This document shows positions 52,533 through 61,932 of a stretch of 64,000 bases of DNA, in pieces. Made by a program: the position numbers and the translations under genes. Below the pieces are notes generated by a model that saw only the letters and a program-made list of their open reading frames with translations, did no database searches and was not told the DNA's origin. Position 1 is the first letter of the stretch. Each line of letters begins with the position of its first letter. The stretch is from Caldilineaceae bacterium (GTDB taxonomy: Bacteria; Chloroflexota; Anaerolineae; Caldilineales; Caldilineaceae). The stretch is from assembly GCA_020634815.1 (NCBI GenBank), contig JACKBA010000026.1, positions 1 through 64,000 on the forward strand, in the 5' to 3' direction.

Positions 52533-52560
52533 TTGACACGCCGCGTATCATCCGTATAAT
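52533..52560 (+). promoter_or_regulatory. Near-perfect sigma70 promoter
   Basis: TTGACA (52533-52538), 16-nt spacer, TATAAT (52555-52560): both hexamers are consensus. It is divergent from recA and about 100 bp upstream of the small gene at 52664. Confidence 0.75.
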
Positions 52561-52663
52561 CCACGCGCAGAACAGGCACTTGTGCCGCCATCGTGCTACT
52601 TCGCACCCGCCGGATTTTGTCCTCTCCGCCAGCACTCATCGGCTTACCAACTGGACCAGAGCT

Positions 52664-52999
52664 GTGTACCGACGCAAACTGAACCGAGCTTGGGATACGC
52701 TGCGCACGATGCCGATGCCAGCCATCGCATCCGATCGGCTGGTCGATCTACACAACGACCTCACCCATTACGACACGACGATCTCTTCGGAACTACGCGA
52801 GTTCTTGCGCGGCAATCCGGTCAACCGCAGCCGGCTCGTCGTCGACACGGAACTGGAGGAGGCGCTGCGCACCTTCAAGGCCGAGTCGCCCGCCGAGGTG
52901 GAGTGCCGCCGCGATTTGCTGCGCTACAAGCGCCGTATCGACGACGTAGTGCGCGAGCTACTGCGCATGATCGACGACCGCACACCGGCCCGTCGCTGA
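52664..52999 (+). CDS. Small hypothetical helical protein
   Basis: The 111-residue product is charged and helical: YRRKLNRAWDTLRTMPM, SSELREFLRGNPVNRSRLVV, and a C-terminal CRRDLLRYKRRIDDVVREL. It follows a consensus promoter. GTG 52664 or ATG 52709 could start it; neither has a strong RBS. No family recognised. Divergent placement next to recA makes damage-linked expression conceivable. Confidence 0.55.
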   Translation: MYRRKLNRAWDTLRTMPMPAIASDRLVDLHNDLTHYDTTISSELREFLRGNPVNRSRLVVDTELEEALRTFKAESPAEVECRRDLLRYKRRIDDVVRELLRMIDDRTPARR

Positions 53000-53034
53000 C
53001 CCTCCCCATCCAAGCATCATTCCCAATCAAAGAT

Positions 53035-54411
53035 CTAGCCAGGCAGGTCGGCGTCGCGCGCCACAAGATCGGCGATCGTCTCGCGGCGCTGGATGACGTG
53101 CGCCGCGCCGTCGGCCAGCCAGAGCACGGCCGGCTTGCGCGCGCCGTTGTAGTTGCTCTGCATGGCCAGGTGGTAGGCGCCGCTGACGGGGACGGCCAGC
53201 ACTTCGCCCGGTTCCAGCGCCGGCAGCGGAAGCGCCTCGATGAGCACGTCGCCGCTCTCGCAGAAGGGGCCGGCGATCCAGGCCGCATCGGCGACGGGGC
53301 GTTGCGGCGCGCGCACGGGCAGAGCACTGTAACGGGCGCCATAGAGCGCGGGCCGCGGATTGTCGGCCAGCCCGCCGTCGATGGGCAGCCAGCGCCGCGT
53401 CGCGCTCTGCTTTTCGCCACCGGTGCGGTAGAGGGCGACGCCCGCACGCGCCACCAGGCTGCGCCCCGGCTCCAGGTGCAGGGCCGGCAGTTCCAGGCCG
53501 CGCTCGGCACAGCCTGCCGCCACGCGCTGCGCGACGAAGGCAACGTAGGCATCCACATCGGGGTGAGGCAGGTCGTCCTCGTGATAGGGCACGCCCCAGC
53601 CGCCGCCCGGCGAGAGCGATGCCGGCTGCCAGCCCGTGGCGGAGGCCATCTCGGCCACGAGATCGAGCACGGTGTCCAGCGCCGGTCCGACGGGAGCGGG
53701 GTCGTGAAAGTGCGAGCCCTGGTGAAAGTGCAGCCCGGTCAGCGGCAACCCCTGGGCGCGACAGAAACGCACCGCCTCCATTGCCTCCAGCGGCGACATG
53801 CCGAACTTGCTGTCTTCCTGGCCCGTCTGTCGATAGGCGTGCGTATCGACGGCCACGCCGGGCCGCACCCGGATCCACAGGTCGGGCAGCTCAGCCAGAG
53901 CCGGGGTGCGGCCGGCGATGCGGTATAATTCAGCCAGGTTGTCGACGACGATGATCTCGCCGTGGCGCAGAGCCGCGTCGAGGTCCTCGTCGCTCTTGTT
54001 GACGCCATGCACCAGGATGCGCTGACGGGGCACGCCCGCCGCCACGGCCACGCCGATCTCGCCGGCCCCGGTGCAATCCAGCCAGAAGCCCTGGCGTTGC
54101 GTCCACTGGGCAATGGCCTTGCAGAAAAACGCCTTGCCGGCATAGGTCACGGCCGCCCGCCCCGGATAGTGCGCGGCAAGCGAACGGCGATATTGCTCGG
54201 CCGCGGCATCGAGCGTGGCGGCGTCGAAGCAGTAGAGGGGCGTGCCGTATTCGTGCGCCAGCGCGTCCAGGTCGCAGCCGCCAACGGTGAGGGCGGGCGA
54301 GCCATCGCGCGGCGAGGGCCGCACCTCGGCGGTGATAGGAAAGAGTTGCAGCCGCCGCTGCCAGAGTTCTTGCGTTTGCGTTTCGGTGTTCATGACAGTA
54401 CCAGGATTCAT
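53035..54411 (-). CDS. lysA: Diaminopimelate decarboxylase
   Basis: LysA decarboxylates meso-diaminopimelate to lysine. The 458-residue fold-type III PLP enzyme shows AVTYAGKAFFCKAIAQW (PLP Lys), GVNKSDEDL, GLHFHQGSHFHDP, LSPGGGWGVPY (phosphate-binding Gly-rich loop), LEPGRSLVARAG and CESGDVL with the active-site Cys. ATG 54411 overlaps the upstream EamA stop by 4 nt, so it is preferred over ATG 54393. Confidence 0.93.
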   Translation of the reverse strand: MNPGTVMNTETQTQELWQRRLQLFPITAEVRPSPRDGSPALTVGGCDLDALAHEYGTPLYCFDAATLDAAAEQYRRSLAAHYPGRAAVTYAGKAFFCKAIAQWTQRQGFWLDCTGAGEIGVAVAAGVPRQRILVHGVNKSDEDLDAALRHGEIIVVDNLAELYRIAGRTPALAELPDLWIRVRPGVAVDTHAYRQTGQEDSKFGMSPLEAMEAVRFCRAQGLPLTGLHFHQGSHFHDPAPVGPALDTVLDLVAEMASATGWQPASLSPGGGWGVPYHEDDLPHPDVDAYVAFVAQRVAAGCAERGLELPALHLEPGRSLVARAGVALYRTGGEKQSATRRWLPIDGGLADNPRPALYGARYSALPVRAPQRPVADAAWIAGPFCESGDVLIEALPLPALEPGEVLAVPVSGAYHLAMQSNYNGARKPAVLWLADGAAHVIQRRETIADLVARDADLPG

Positions 54412-55316
54412 CGCAGCACCAGGAATATGCCGGCCAGCGCGATCACGACGCCGGCCAGCGTGGATGGACTGGGCATCTCACCCAGCAACAGGATACCGAG
54501 CAGAACGCCGCCCGTCACTTCCTGGGTGGCGATCACGTTGACCGTGGTCGCCGGCAGGTAGCGTAGGGCGGCGTTGAAGAGCGTGTGGCCGAGGCCGAGC
54601 GGAATCAGGGCCAGGGCGACGACACTGGCGACGGCCGGCGGGGTGAATGCCGCGGGGTCGATGGCAGGCAGCACCAGCGGCACGAACCAGAGACCGGCGC
54701 ACAGGTAGACCGTGCCGGCGTAGACGAGCAGCGATTCGTGGCCGCGCTGGCGGCGCCCGGCAATGCTGTAGAGTGCGAAGGTCACGGCGCTGCCCAGGGC
54801 CAGGGCGTCGCCGATGAGCATGGCATCTCCCAGGCGCGCATCGAAGCCGGCCATGATTGCCACGCCCGAGACAGCCAGGGCGATGCCCAGCCACTGGCGC
54901 GGCCGGGGCGCTTCGCGCAGCAGCCACCACGAGAAGAGCGCGGCAAAGACCGGCGCCGTGTAGATGATGGAGAGCGAATGGGCGATGGTCGTGAAGTTGA
55001 GCGAGGCGATGTAAAAGCCGAAATGCGCGGCGGCGACGAGGCCAATCAGCGCCAGCACCGGCCAGCGCCGCGCGGGAGGAAGTCGTTCACCGCGCCCCAG
55101 TGCGATGGCGAGTACGACGCCGCCGGCCAACAGAAGACGCCCGGCAGCAATCTCGCCGGGCGACAGCGTCTCTGCGGCCCAGCGGATCAGGATTGGGCTT
55201 GTGCTGAAAAAGATGACGGCGAGTATGGCAAATACGTAGCCACGGCGGGCGCCGGACCATACCCCGGCATCCGGCGTCGCCGATTGCAGCACTGCACCCT
55301 TGCCCGGCTCACTCAC
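54408..55316 (-). CDS. EamA/DMT-family transporter
   Basis: The 302-residue protein has ten membrane helices in two EamA repeats: about 28-150 (FSTSPILIRWAAETLSP, SLSIIYTAPVFAALFSWWLL) and about 165-302 (LGHTLFNAALRYLPATTVNV, ATQEVTGGVLLGILLLGE). Drug/metabolite superfamily exporters; coupling to lysA by ATGA overlap makes lysine or a relative a plausible but unproved cargo. Confidence 0.9.
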   Translation of the reverse strand: MSEPGKGAVLQSATPDAGVWSGARRGYVFAILAVIFFSTSPILIRWAAETLSPGEIAAGRLLLAGGVVLAIALGRGERLPPARRWPVLALIGLVAAAHFGFYIASLNFTTIAHSLSIIYTAPVFAALFSWWLLREAPRPRQWLGIALAVSGVAIMAGFDARLGDAMLIGDALALGSAVTFALYSIAGRRQRGHESLLVYAGTVYLCAGLWFVPLVLPAIDPAAFTPPAVASVVALALIPLGLGHTLFNAALRYLPATTVNVIATQEVTGGVLLGILLLGEMPSPSTLAGVVIALAGIFLVLR

Positions 55317-55375
55317 CGGCGTCTCAACCTACGGAGCGTATCGTCGGGCATAGGGCGCGAGGAAGTCTGTCTGCC

Positions 55376-55489
55376 TTACACCGGCGGGACAAAGAGCACG
55401 TAGACCATGCTGAAGACCATGCTGAAGACAATCAGCAGGCTGATAGCATAGAAGATCTTTTCGTTGCGCGAAAGTCGCTTGCGGGCCAT
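55376..55489 (-). CDS. 37-residue single-span membrane protein
   Basis: ATG 55489 to TAA 55376 encodes a basic N-terminus (MARKRLSRNEKIF), one hydrophobic helix (about residues 14-33, ISLLIVFSMVFSMVYVLFV) and PPV at the end. The positive-inside charge pattern supports a real single-span protein. AGGAGT lies about 13 nt upstream. It precedes the EamA gene on the same strand. Confidence 0.55.
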   Translation of the reverse strand: MARKRLSRNEKIFYAISLLIVFSMVFSMVYVLFVPPV

Positions 55490-55678
55490 TGGTGAACATC
55501 TACTCCTGAACGATTGGCAGGACAGCACGGGGCTGTCTCATACTCTGTCTACAGCGCCAGCAAGTCTGGCACAGAAAAATACCGCACAAAGTATAGCACA
55601 GGAGCGCCGATCGCGTGACAATTTCCCCGCGCGTTTCGGCAAACAACTTGCAGTGCCAACAAGGGCGACGGGCTGCGC

Positions 55679-56731
55679 CTACTTCATGCCGGTGGTGGCA
55701 ATGCCGGTCGTGATGAAGCGCTGCAGGACCGCAAAGACCAGCGTGATCGGCAGCAACGTCATGACCGTCATGGCCAGCACGTAGTTCCAGGGTGTGTTCA
55801 GTTCCCCCTGGAAGGAAGCCAGCCCGACCTGAAGCGTGAACAGTTCGCTGCGGCTGAGCACGATCAGGGGCCAGAGGAAGTCGTTCCAGCGCCACATCAC
55901 CGAGAAAATGGCCAGCACCGCCAGTGCGGGCGCCGACAAGGGCATGATCAACTGCCAGTAGACGCGCCACTCCGAGGCGCCGTCGATGCGCGCCGAGGCG
56001 ATCAATTCGTCGGGAATGGTGAGCATGTACTGGCGCAGCAGGAAAACGCCCGTTGGCGTCGCCGCGCCGGGAATGATCACACCCCACAGATTGTTGTTCC
56101 AGCCAATGCCCGTGATCACCAGGAAGACGGGCACCAGAATGACCGAAATCGGGATCATCAGCGTGCTGATGATGAGCAAGAAGATGAAGGTGCTGCCGCG
56201 AAACTCGTACTTGGCGAGGGCAAAGGCGGCCATGCTGTTGATCAGCAGTGTGATGATCGTGGCGGCGACGGTCACAACGACGCTGTTACGCAGATAGATC
56301 AGGAAATTGAAGCGTTGGAGCGGCTCGGTGTAGTTCTCCCAGGCCAGACGGACTTCGCGCAGTTCCTCGCGGTCGTTGATGTTGACCTTGATGATCTCAC
56401 CCGGATTGGCCGGATCCACCATCTGCCCTTCCAAACCGACACGGCGCACCTGGGCCAACTGGCGCACGCTTCCGTCCGGCATGGTCACATTGTATAGGGG
56501 CAGCGGCTGATCGTAGCCCTCGACCATGACCGACTTCTGGTCATAGGGCAGGAGGTCGGGCGGGAAACGCAGCAGACCGGCCTGCGTCTTGAAGGACGAG
56601 AAGACGAGCCAGAGCACCGGCAGGAACATGACAAGCGTGCCCACCGTCAGATAAACATACGTGAAAATATCGCTCCAGTCGAGCCGGCCGCGGCCACGCG
56701 TGCGGGTGAGAAATTCGCCGACTTCTGCCAT
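55679..56731 (-). CDS. CUT1 sugar ABC transporter permease (MalG type)
   Basis: The 350-residue product has six helices and the EAA loop ASARIDGASEWRVYWQLIMP. An insert of about 75 residues (roughly 55-128: VEGYDQPLPLYNVTMPDG and VNINDREELREVR) after the first helix is predicted outside the membrane and makes the protein longer than usual (about 280). RBS TTGGAGG precedes ATG 56731. Third gene of the sugar ABC unit. Confidence 0.9.
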   Translation of the reverse strand: MAEVGEFLTRTRGRGRLDWSDIFTYVYLTVGTLVMFLPVLWLVFSSFKTQAGLLRFPPDLLPYDQKSVMVEGYDQPLPLYNVTMPDGSVRQLAQVRRVGLEGQMVDPANPGEIIKVNINDREELREVRLAWENYTEPLQRFNFLIYLRNSVVVTVAATIITLLINSMAAFALAKYEFRGSTFIFLLIISTLMIPISVILVPVFLVITGIGWNNNLWGVIIPGAATPTGVFLLRQYMLTIPDELIASARIDGASEWRVYWQLIMPLSAPALAVLAIFSVMWRWNDFLWPLIVLSRSELFTLQVGLASFQGELNTPWNYVLAMTVMTLLPITLVFAVLQRFITTGIATTGMK

Positions 56732-56836
56732 AAAAACCTCCAAATCAAGAGGGGCGAGGGGCGAGTTGCGATGGGCAAAAACGCCACGCCTGTTGTGCTT
56801 GTCAAACGCGATGCGTGACGTTTGACTCATCACGCA

Positions 56837-57880
<1,044 letters not shown>

Positions 57881-57917
57881 CAAGCCTCCGCGTTGGTGGG
57901 TTCGAGAGATTGGGGCA

Positions 57918-57986
57918 TCACACAGAGGCGCCGGGATACCGGGCGGGCGACAGGCCATCGCTGTGGCGCCCGGCGCCTCTGTGTGA
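57918..57986 (-). promoter_or_regulatory. Intercistronic hairpin between binding protein and permease genes
   Basis: TCACACAGAGGCGCCGGG (57918-57935) and its exact complement (57969-57986) form an 18-bp stem with a 33-nt loop. Its position between the binding-protein stop (58006) and the permease start (57880) matches mRNA-stabilising hairpins that raise binding-protein over permease levels. Confidence 0.75.
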
Positions 57987-58005
57987 CATGGTCACAGGGT
58001 ATTGC

Positions 58006-59376
58006 TTATTGCGCGCCGGCAATCCCGGCGTCGATGTCGTCCTGCATCTTCTGAATTGCCTCATCCAGCGTCAACTCGCCCGTGAAGACCTGAGTCAGGC
58101 GGTCGCGGTTGGCGTTGAAGAGGATCGTGTTGAACATATACGCCTGAAGGTCGTAGGCCAGCGGCGCCAGCTTGCCGACCTCGGAAGCGAAGACATTGAG
58201 CGACGTGATCGTCTGCGGCAGTTCAGCCTGGAACTCCACGCCCTGCTCGGCCAGGCCCAGGTGGCCGGGGATGAAGAGCGTGCGCGCATAGAACTCGCTC
58301 AGCACATCCTCGCTGGTCAGGTATTCCATGACACGCGCCACTTCTTCGGGATGCTGCGTCGAGTTGATCGCCACGAGCGCGGCGCCACCCGGCATACCGG
58401 TGCAGGCCGCCGGACCGCACGGATTCGGGACGGCTTCCCAGTCGAAGGCGTCGGCAATGTTGGTGTTGAAGTTGCCGACCTGCCAGCTACCAGCCATGTA
58501 GAAGACCAACTGCCCGTTGATGAAGTAGGGCGCCGCAGCCTGGTAGCTGCCGGCCGAGCCGATCCAGACGTCGGGGACCATCGTGCCGTCGGCATGCCAG
58601 TCAACCATGAGCTGCGCCATGTCCTTGAAGCCCTGGTCGCCCACGAGCGCAGGATAGCCCTCGGCATCGAAGTAGGTCGCCCCCATGCTCACCGCCGGGC
58701 CGGCCAGGCGATGGCCGGAGCGGTCCATGGCCATGGCAAAGGTGCCGGTCGCCTCAGCGACGGCGCGGGCAGCGTCCGCCCACTCCTGCCACGTCACCTG
58801 GTCAGAGCTGTCGCTCGGCACGGCAACGCCGGCCTGGTCGAAGAGCGTGCGATTGATGAAGGGACCGGTGACCGTCAACTGGGTCATGAAACCCGGAATC
58901 GCATTGCCGTCAGGTGAACTCTGCATCCACTTGAGGAAGGGGCCGAAGTTCTGCTCCCAGTACGCGGCATCGGACAGATAGGGGCGCAGGTCCAGCATAT
59001 ACTGGGAGACGATGCCCAACTGCGTGACACGCGCCATGTCGGGGCCTTCACCGGCCTCCAACTGGATGGGCAGCGTCTGCTGGATACCGCTGGCATAGTC
59101 GACGGTATCCATGACCACCTTGATGTCGGGATTGTCGGCCTCGAAGCGGTCGAGCAGATCGCGCATGACTTCGCCTTCGTTGCCGTCGTTGTACCACGTC
59201 ATGCGGAGCTCGACGACGTCGCCCGCAGCGGCAGGCGCCTCTGCTGCTGCGGCCTCGGTCGCCGCGGCTTCACCACCGGTCTCGGCGGCCGGCGCCGGCG
59301 CCGCTACCGTACACGCCGAGAGCAGCAGCGCCATGATGACCATGACGCCAATCACGAGATGCATTTTTCGCAACAT
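58006..59376 (-). CDS. CUT1 sugar ABC transporter substrate-binding lipoprotein
   Basis: The 456-residue product has lipobox LLSAC (C22), an Ala/Glu-rich tether and a family-1 solute-binding fold (LRMTWYNDGNEGEVMRDLL, MARVTQLGI, GPFINRTLFDQAGV, MPGGAALVAINSTQHPEEV). Start ATG 59376 with GAAAGGAG. Ligand unknown; the neighbouring D-mannonate oxidoreductase-like SDR points to a uronate or related sugar. Directly downstream of lacI-type regulator. Confidence 0.92.
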   Translation of the reverse strand: MLRKMHLVIGVMVIMALLLSACTVAAPAPAAETGGEAAATEAAAAEAPAAAGDVVELRMTWYNDGNEGEVMRDLLDRFEADNPDIKVVMDTVDYASGIQQTLPIQLEAGEGPDMARVTQLGIVSQYMLDLRPYLSDAAYWEQNFGPFLKWMQSSPDGNAIPGFMTQLTVTGPFINRTLFDQAGVAVPSDSSDQVTWQEWADAARAVAEATGTFAMAMDRSGHRLAGPAVSMGATYFDAEGYPALVGDQGFKDMAQLMVDWHADGTMVPDVWIGSAGSYQAAAPYFINGQLVFYMAGSWQVGNFNTNIADAFDWEAVPNPCGPAACTGMPGGAALVAINSTQHPEEVARVMEYLTSEDVLSEFYARTLFIPGHLGLAEQGVEFQAELPQTITSLNVFASEVGKLAPLAYDLQAYMFNTILFNANRDRLTQVFTGELTLDEAIQKMQDDIDAGIAGAQ

Positions 59377-59478
59377 TCGTTTTTCTCCTTTCAAGAGAAG
59401 TTGATGGGATGCAACCTACACACATTGATACGGCCGAACCGTGGCCGGGAACTCGCCAACAAAGGGACCGCGCCGGTG

Positions 59479-60501
59479 CTATCCGCGCGGCATAGCACTC
59501 GACGTGCGCGGCACCAGCCGCGTACGCAACAGCACGCGCACCGCCTGCAACTGGGCCTCGCGGAGTTGCTCGACGAGCACGCGCACGGACCACAGACCAA
59601 CCTGATAACGCGGATAACTGATGGAGGTCAGCGCGGGATTACTATGCCTGACCTCATCCGTGTCGTCAAACGAAACCATGGAGAGACGTTCCGGCACCTG
59701 CCAGCCGGCTGCCACAAAGACGGGCAGCGCCGCGACGGCGTGAGCATCGTTGACACAGACGACTGCCGTGATCTCCGGGCTTTCGCTCACAAGGCGCTGC
59801 GCGGCGGCCGCACCGTCACCGAGCACAATCCATCGCTCCGGCGGCACGATTTCCTGGGCCGCCAGCGCCGCCTGATAGCCGGCAAGCCGCTCGCCCGTGT
59901 AGCGATAGGCCAGGTCGCCGCCCAAGAAGGCAATCGCCCGATGCCCCAGGGCGAGGAGATGGTTCGTCACCTCCTGCGCGGCAGGCCGTTCTGCACAGCC
60001 GACCGCTGAGATCCCCGGCTCGCACCCATCACGCGCAACCAGCACACACGGCAGACCGAGTTCGCCGATGCGCGCGAGGACTGGTTCGCTCCGCCGCGCG
60101 CCGATGACGAGCACGCCATCCGGTCGCAATTCCGGTTCCTCCAGATAGAGGCGCGAGACGTGCGTGGGCAGTGCCGCCGGATCATTGGCCGTCAGCCGCA
60201 GATGCAGGTTGAGCAGATCGGCGCCGGCCTGGATGCCCATGAGCAGCTCACGAAAAACCTGGCTCGATTGGAGCACCGGCGGGTGAAAGACCACGACCGC
60301 CTTGCGCTCTTGCGGCCCGGTGGCGACAGCCGGCAGCCCCAACACGCCATCGACGGCATCTTCCTGCAAGCGCAGCGCCTCGACAGCGCGCAGAATCTGG
60401 CGCCGCATCTCTGTGGAAACACCCGGCTTGTCATTCAATGCCAAAGAGACAGTGCTCTTGGATACGCCGATAAATTCGGCGATCTTGCTCACGGTCGGCA
60501 T
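59479..60501 (-). CDS. LacI-family transcriptional regulator
   Basis: The 340-residue product has a LacI HTH (about 1-50: VSKIAEFIGVSKSTVSLALN) and a periplasmic-binding-protein-like effector domain (VARDGCEPGISAVGC, GHRAIAFLGG, VVCVNDAHAVAAL, SMVSFDDTDEVRH). ATG 60501. It probably represses the downstream sugar ABC genes, and its own promoter has a matching palindrome. The N-terminal HTH begins close to the chosen Met, as in LacI relatives. Confidence 0.93.
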   Translation of the reverse strand: MPTVSKIAEFIGVSKSTVSLALNDKPGVSTEMRRQILRAVEALRLQEDAVDGVLGLPAVATGPQERKAVVVFHPPVLQSSQVFRELLMGIQAGADLLNLHLRLTANDPAALPTHVSRLYLEEPELRPDGVLVIGARRSEPVLARIGELGLPCVLVARDGCEPGISAVGCAERPAAQEVTNHLLALGHRAIAFLGGDLAYRYTGERLAGYQAALAAQEIVPPERWIVLGDGAAAAQRLVSESPEITAVVCVNDAHAVAALPVFVAAGWQVPERLSMVSFDDTDEVRHSNPALTSISYPRYQVGLWSVRVLVEQLREAQLQAVRVLLRTRLVPRTSSAMPRG

Positions 60502-60559
60502 AGGTTGGTCTTGCAGGGAAAGCTTTCGAACGAACGAACGAACTACGTTTGTCACTCTC

Positions 60560-60588
60560 AGTGTACGGGAGCGCTTCGTCGTTGTCAA
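60560..60588 (-). promoter_or_regulatory. lacI-type gene promoter with embedded operator
   Basis: Minus strand TTGACA (60588-60583), 17-nt spacer, TACACT (60565-60560). The spacer holds the palindrome GGAGCGCTTC (60568-60577), whose AGCGCT core is typical of LacI-family sites, so autorepression is likely. Four GAAC repeats (60529-60546) lie just downstream. Confidence 0.65.
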
Positions 60589-60683
60589 TAGCCAAATCCG
60601 GCGGCGTGCGCTATGCTTCTATCACATTTTCGTCCCAACTGCGGCGCCCTGGGGGGCGTCCTGCACCCTTGAGGAAGTGCACC

Positions 60684-61505
60684 ATGCAACGCGATCCATT
60701 GTTCGACCTGACCGGCCAGGTCGTCGTCATCACCGGCGGCGGCGGCGTGCTGGCCGGCGCCATCGCACAGGGCCTGGCCGCACGCGGCGCACGCCTGGCC
60801 CTGCTCGGCCGGACCGCACACAAGCTGGAGCAGGTGGCGTCCGCCGTACGCGCGGCGGGCGGTGAGGCCATCGGCGTGACGGCCGACGTCACGGATCGCG
60901 CCGGCCTGGAGGCGGCTGCCATCATCGTCGCCGAACACTTCGGCCGGGTCGACCATCTAGTCAACGCTGCCGGCGGCAACCGGCCCGGCGCCAATGCCGT
61001 GCGCGCCCAGGAGTTTTTCGACCTCGACGTGACCGAGTTGCGTCACGTCATCGATCTGAACCTGACGGGCGTGCTGCTGGCGTCGCAGTTCTTTGGCCGG
61101 CTGATTGCCGACCGCGGCGAAGGCTCGATCCTCAACATCAGTTCCATGGCCGCACAGCGGCCGCTGACGCGCGTCGTCGCCTATGCTGCGGCCAAGGCAG
61201 CGGTCGACAACTTCACGCGCTGGCTGGCCGTGACGCTCGCCCGTGAGATCTCGCCTCAGGTGCGCGTCAACGCGCTGGCGCCCGGCTTCTTCGTGGGCGA
61301 GCAGAACCGTGCGCTGCTGCTGGACGAGGCGGGCAACCTCACCGCCCGCGGCAGGACCATCGTCGAGCACACGCCCATGGGTCGCTTTGGCGAGCCGGAA
61401 GAGCTGGTCGGCGCGGCGACTTGGCTGTTGTCGCCCGCCGCGCGCTTCGTCACGGGCATCGTCGTACCGGTGGACGGGGGCTTTTCGGCCTTCTCCGGCG
61501 TCTAG
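60684..61505 (+). CDS. SDR oxidoreductase, D-mannonate/fructuronate reductase-like (YjmF type)
   Basis: The 273-residue short-chain dehydrogenase has the NAD motif TGGGGVLAGAIAQ, VNAAGGNRPGA, catalytic NISSM with Y-A-A-A-K (YAAAKAAV) and a C-terminal GFFVGEQNRALLLDEAGNLT plus PVDGGFSAFSGV, the pattern of YjmF-type D-mannonate oxidoreductases. GAGGAA precedes ATG 60684. It diverges from the lacI-type gene and may be under the same control. Confidence 0.85.
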   Translation: MQRDPLFDLTGQVVVITGGGGVLAGAIAQGLAARGARLALLGRTAHKLEQVASAVRAAGGEAIGVTADVTDRAGLEAAAIIVAEHFGRVDHLVNAAGGNRPGANAVRAQEFFDLDVTELRHVIDLNLTGVLLASQFFGRLIADRGEGSILNISSMAAQRPLTRVVAYAAAKAAVDNFTRWLAVTLAREISPQVRVNALAPGFFVGEQNRALLLDEAGNLTARGRTIVEHTPMGRFGEPEELVGAATWLLSPAARFVTGIVVPVDGGFSAFSGV

Positions 61506-61517
61506 TCACACCATCCC

Positions 61518-61928
61518 ATGTCGCCCACGCGCGTGCTCACGCTGGCAACCCTCGGCCTGTTGGCGGGCGGGGCGCTGCTCTTTTACGTGGTCGGCAACGT
61601 TCCGCCCACGACGGACGGCCAGGCGCTCGATCCGACTGCGCTGCTGCTGGGCTTTGGCGGGCTCTTTCTGCTTACCGCCGGGGCCGGCGTGCTGGTCGCC
61701 ATCTTCCTGCACCGGCGATGGCCGGCACTCGCCGGCAAGCAGAAAGCCCGGCGCGGCCGCCCCAAGACACCGCCCGTCGAGCCGGCCGTGCGCCAGGGGA
61801 TTCTCTTCGGCCTGGCCATCCTGACGCTGGTGGCGCTCGCCATCGTCGACGTGCTCGACATTGCATTTTTCATCGTCACCTTCCTGGTGGCCGGCCTGAT
61901 CGAGGCCTACGCACAGACACGAAAGTAA
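61518..61928 (+). CDS. Small three-helix membrane protein
   Basis: The 136-residue product has helices at about 7-26, 42-66 and 92-127, with a basic linker KQKARRGRPKTPP between the second and third. It starts 12 nt after the SDR stop and ends 4 nt before mazG. Function unknown. Confidence 0.7.
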   Translation: MSPTRVLTLATLGLLAGGALLFYVVGNVPPTTDGQALDPTALLLGFGGLFLLTAGAGVLVAIFLHRRWPALAGKQKARRGRPKTPPVEPAVRQGILFGLAILTLVALAIVDVLDIAFFIVTFLVAGLIEAYAQTRK

Positions 61929-61932
61929 TCTT

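Noticed and set aside
52582..53928. 448-codon plus-strand open frame overlapping lysA
   Set aside because: It crosses from the small recA-linked gene into antisense lysA; lysA has full catalytic motifs on the other strand.
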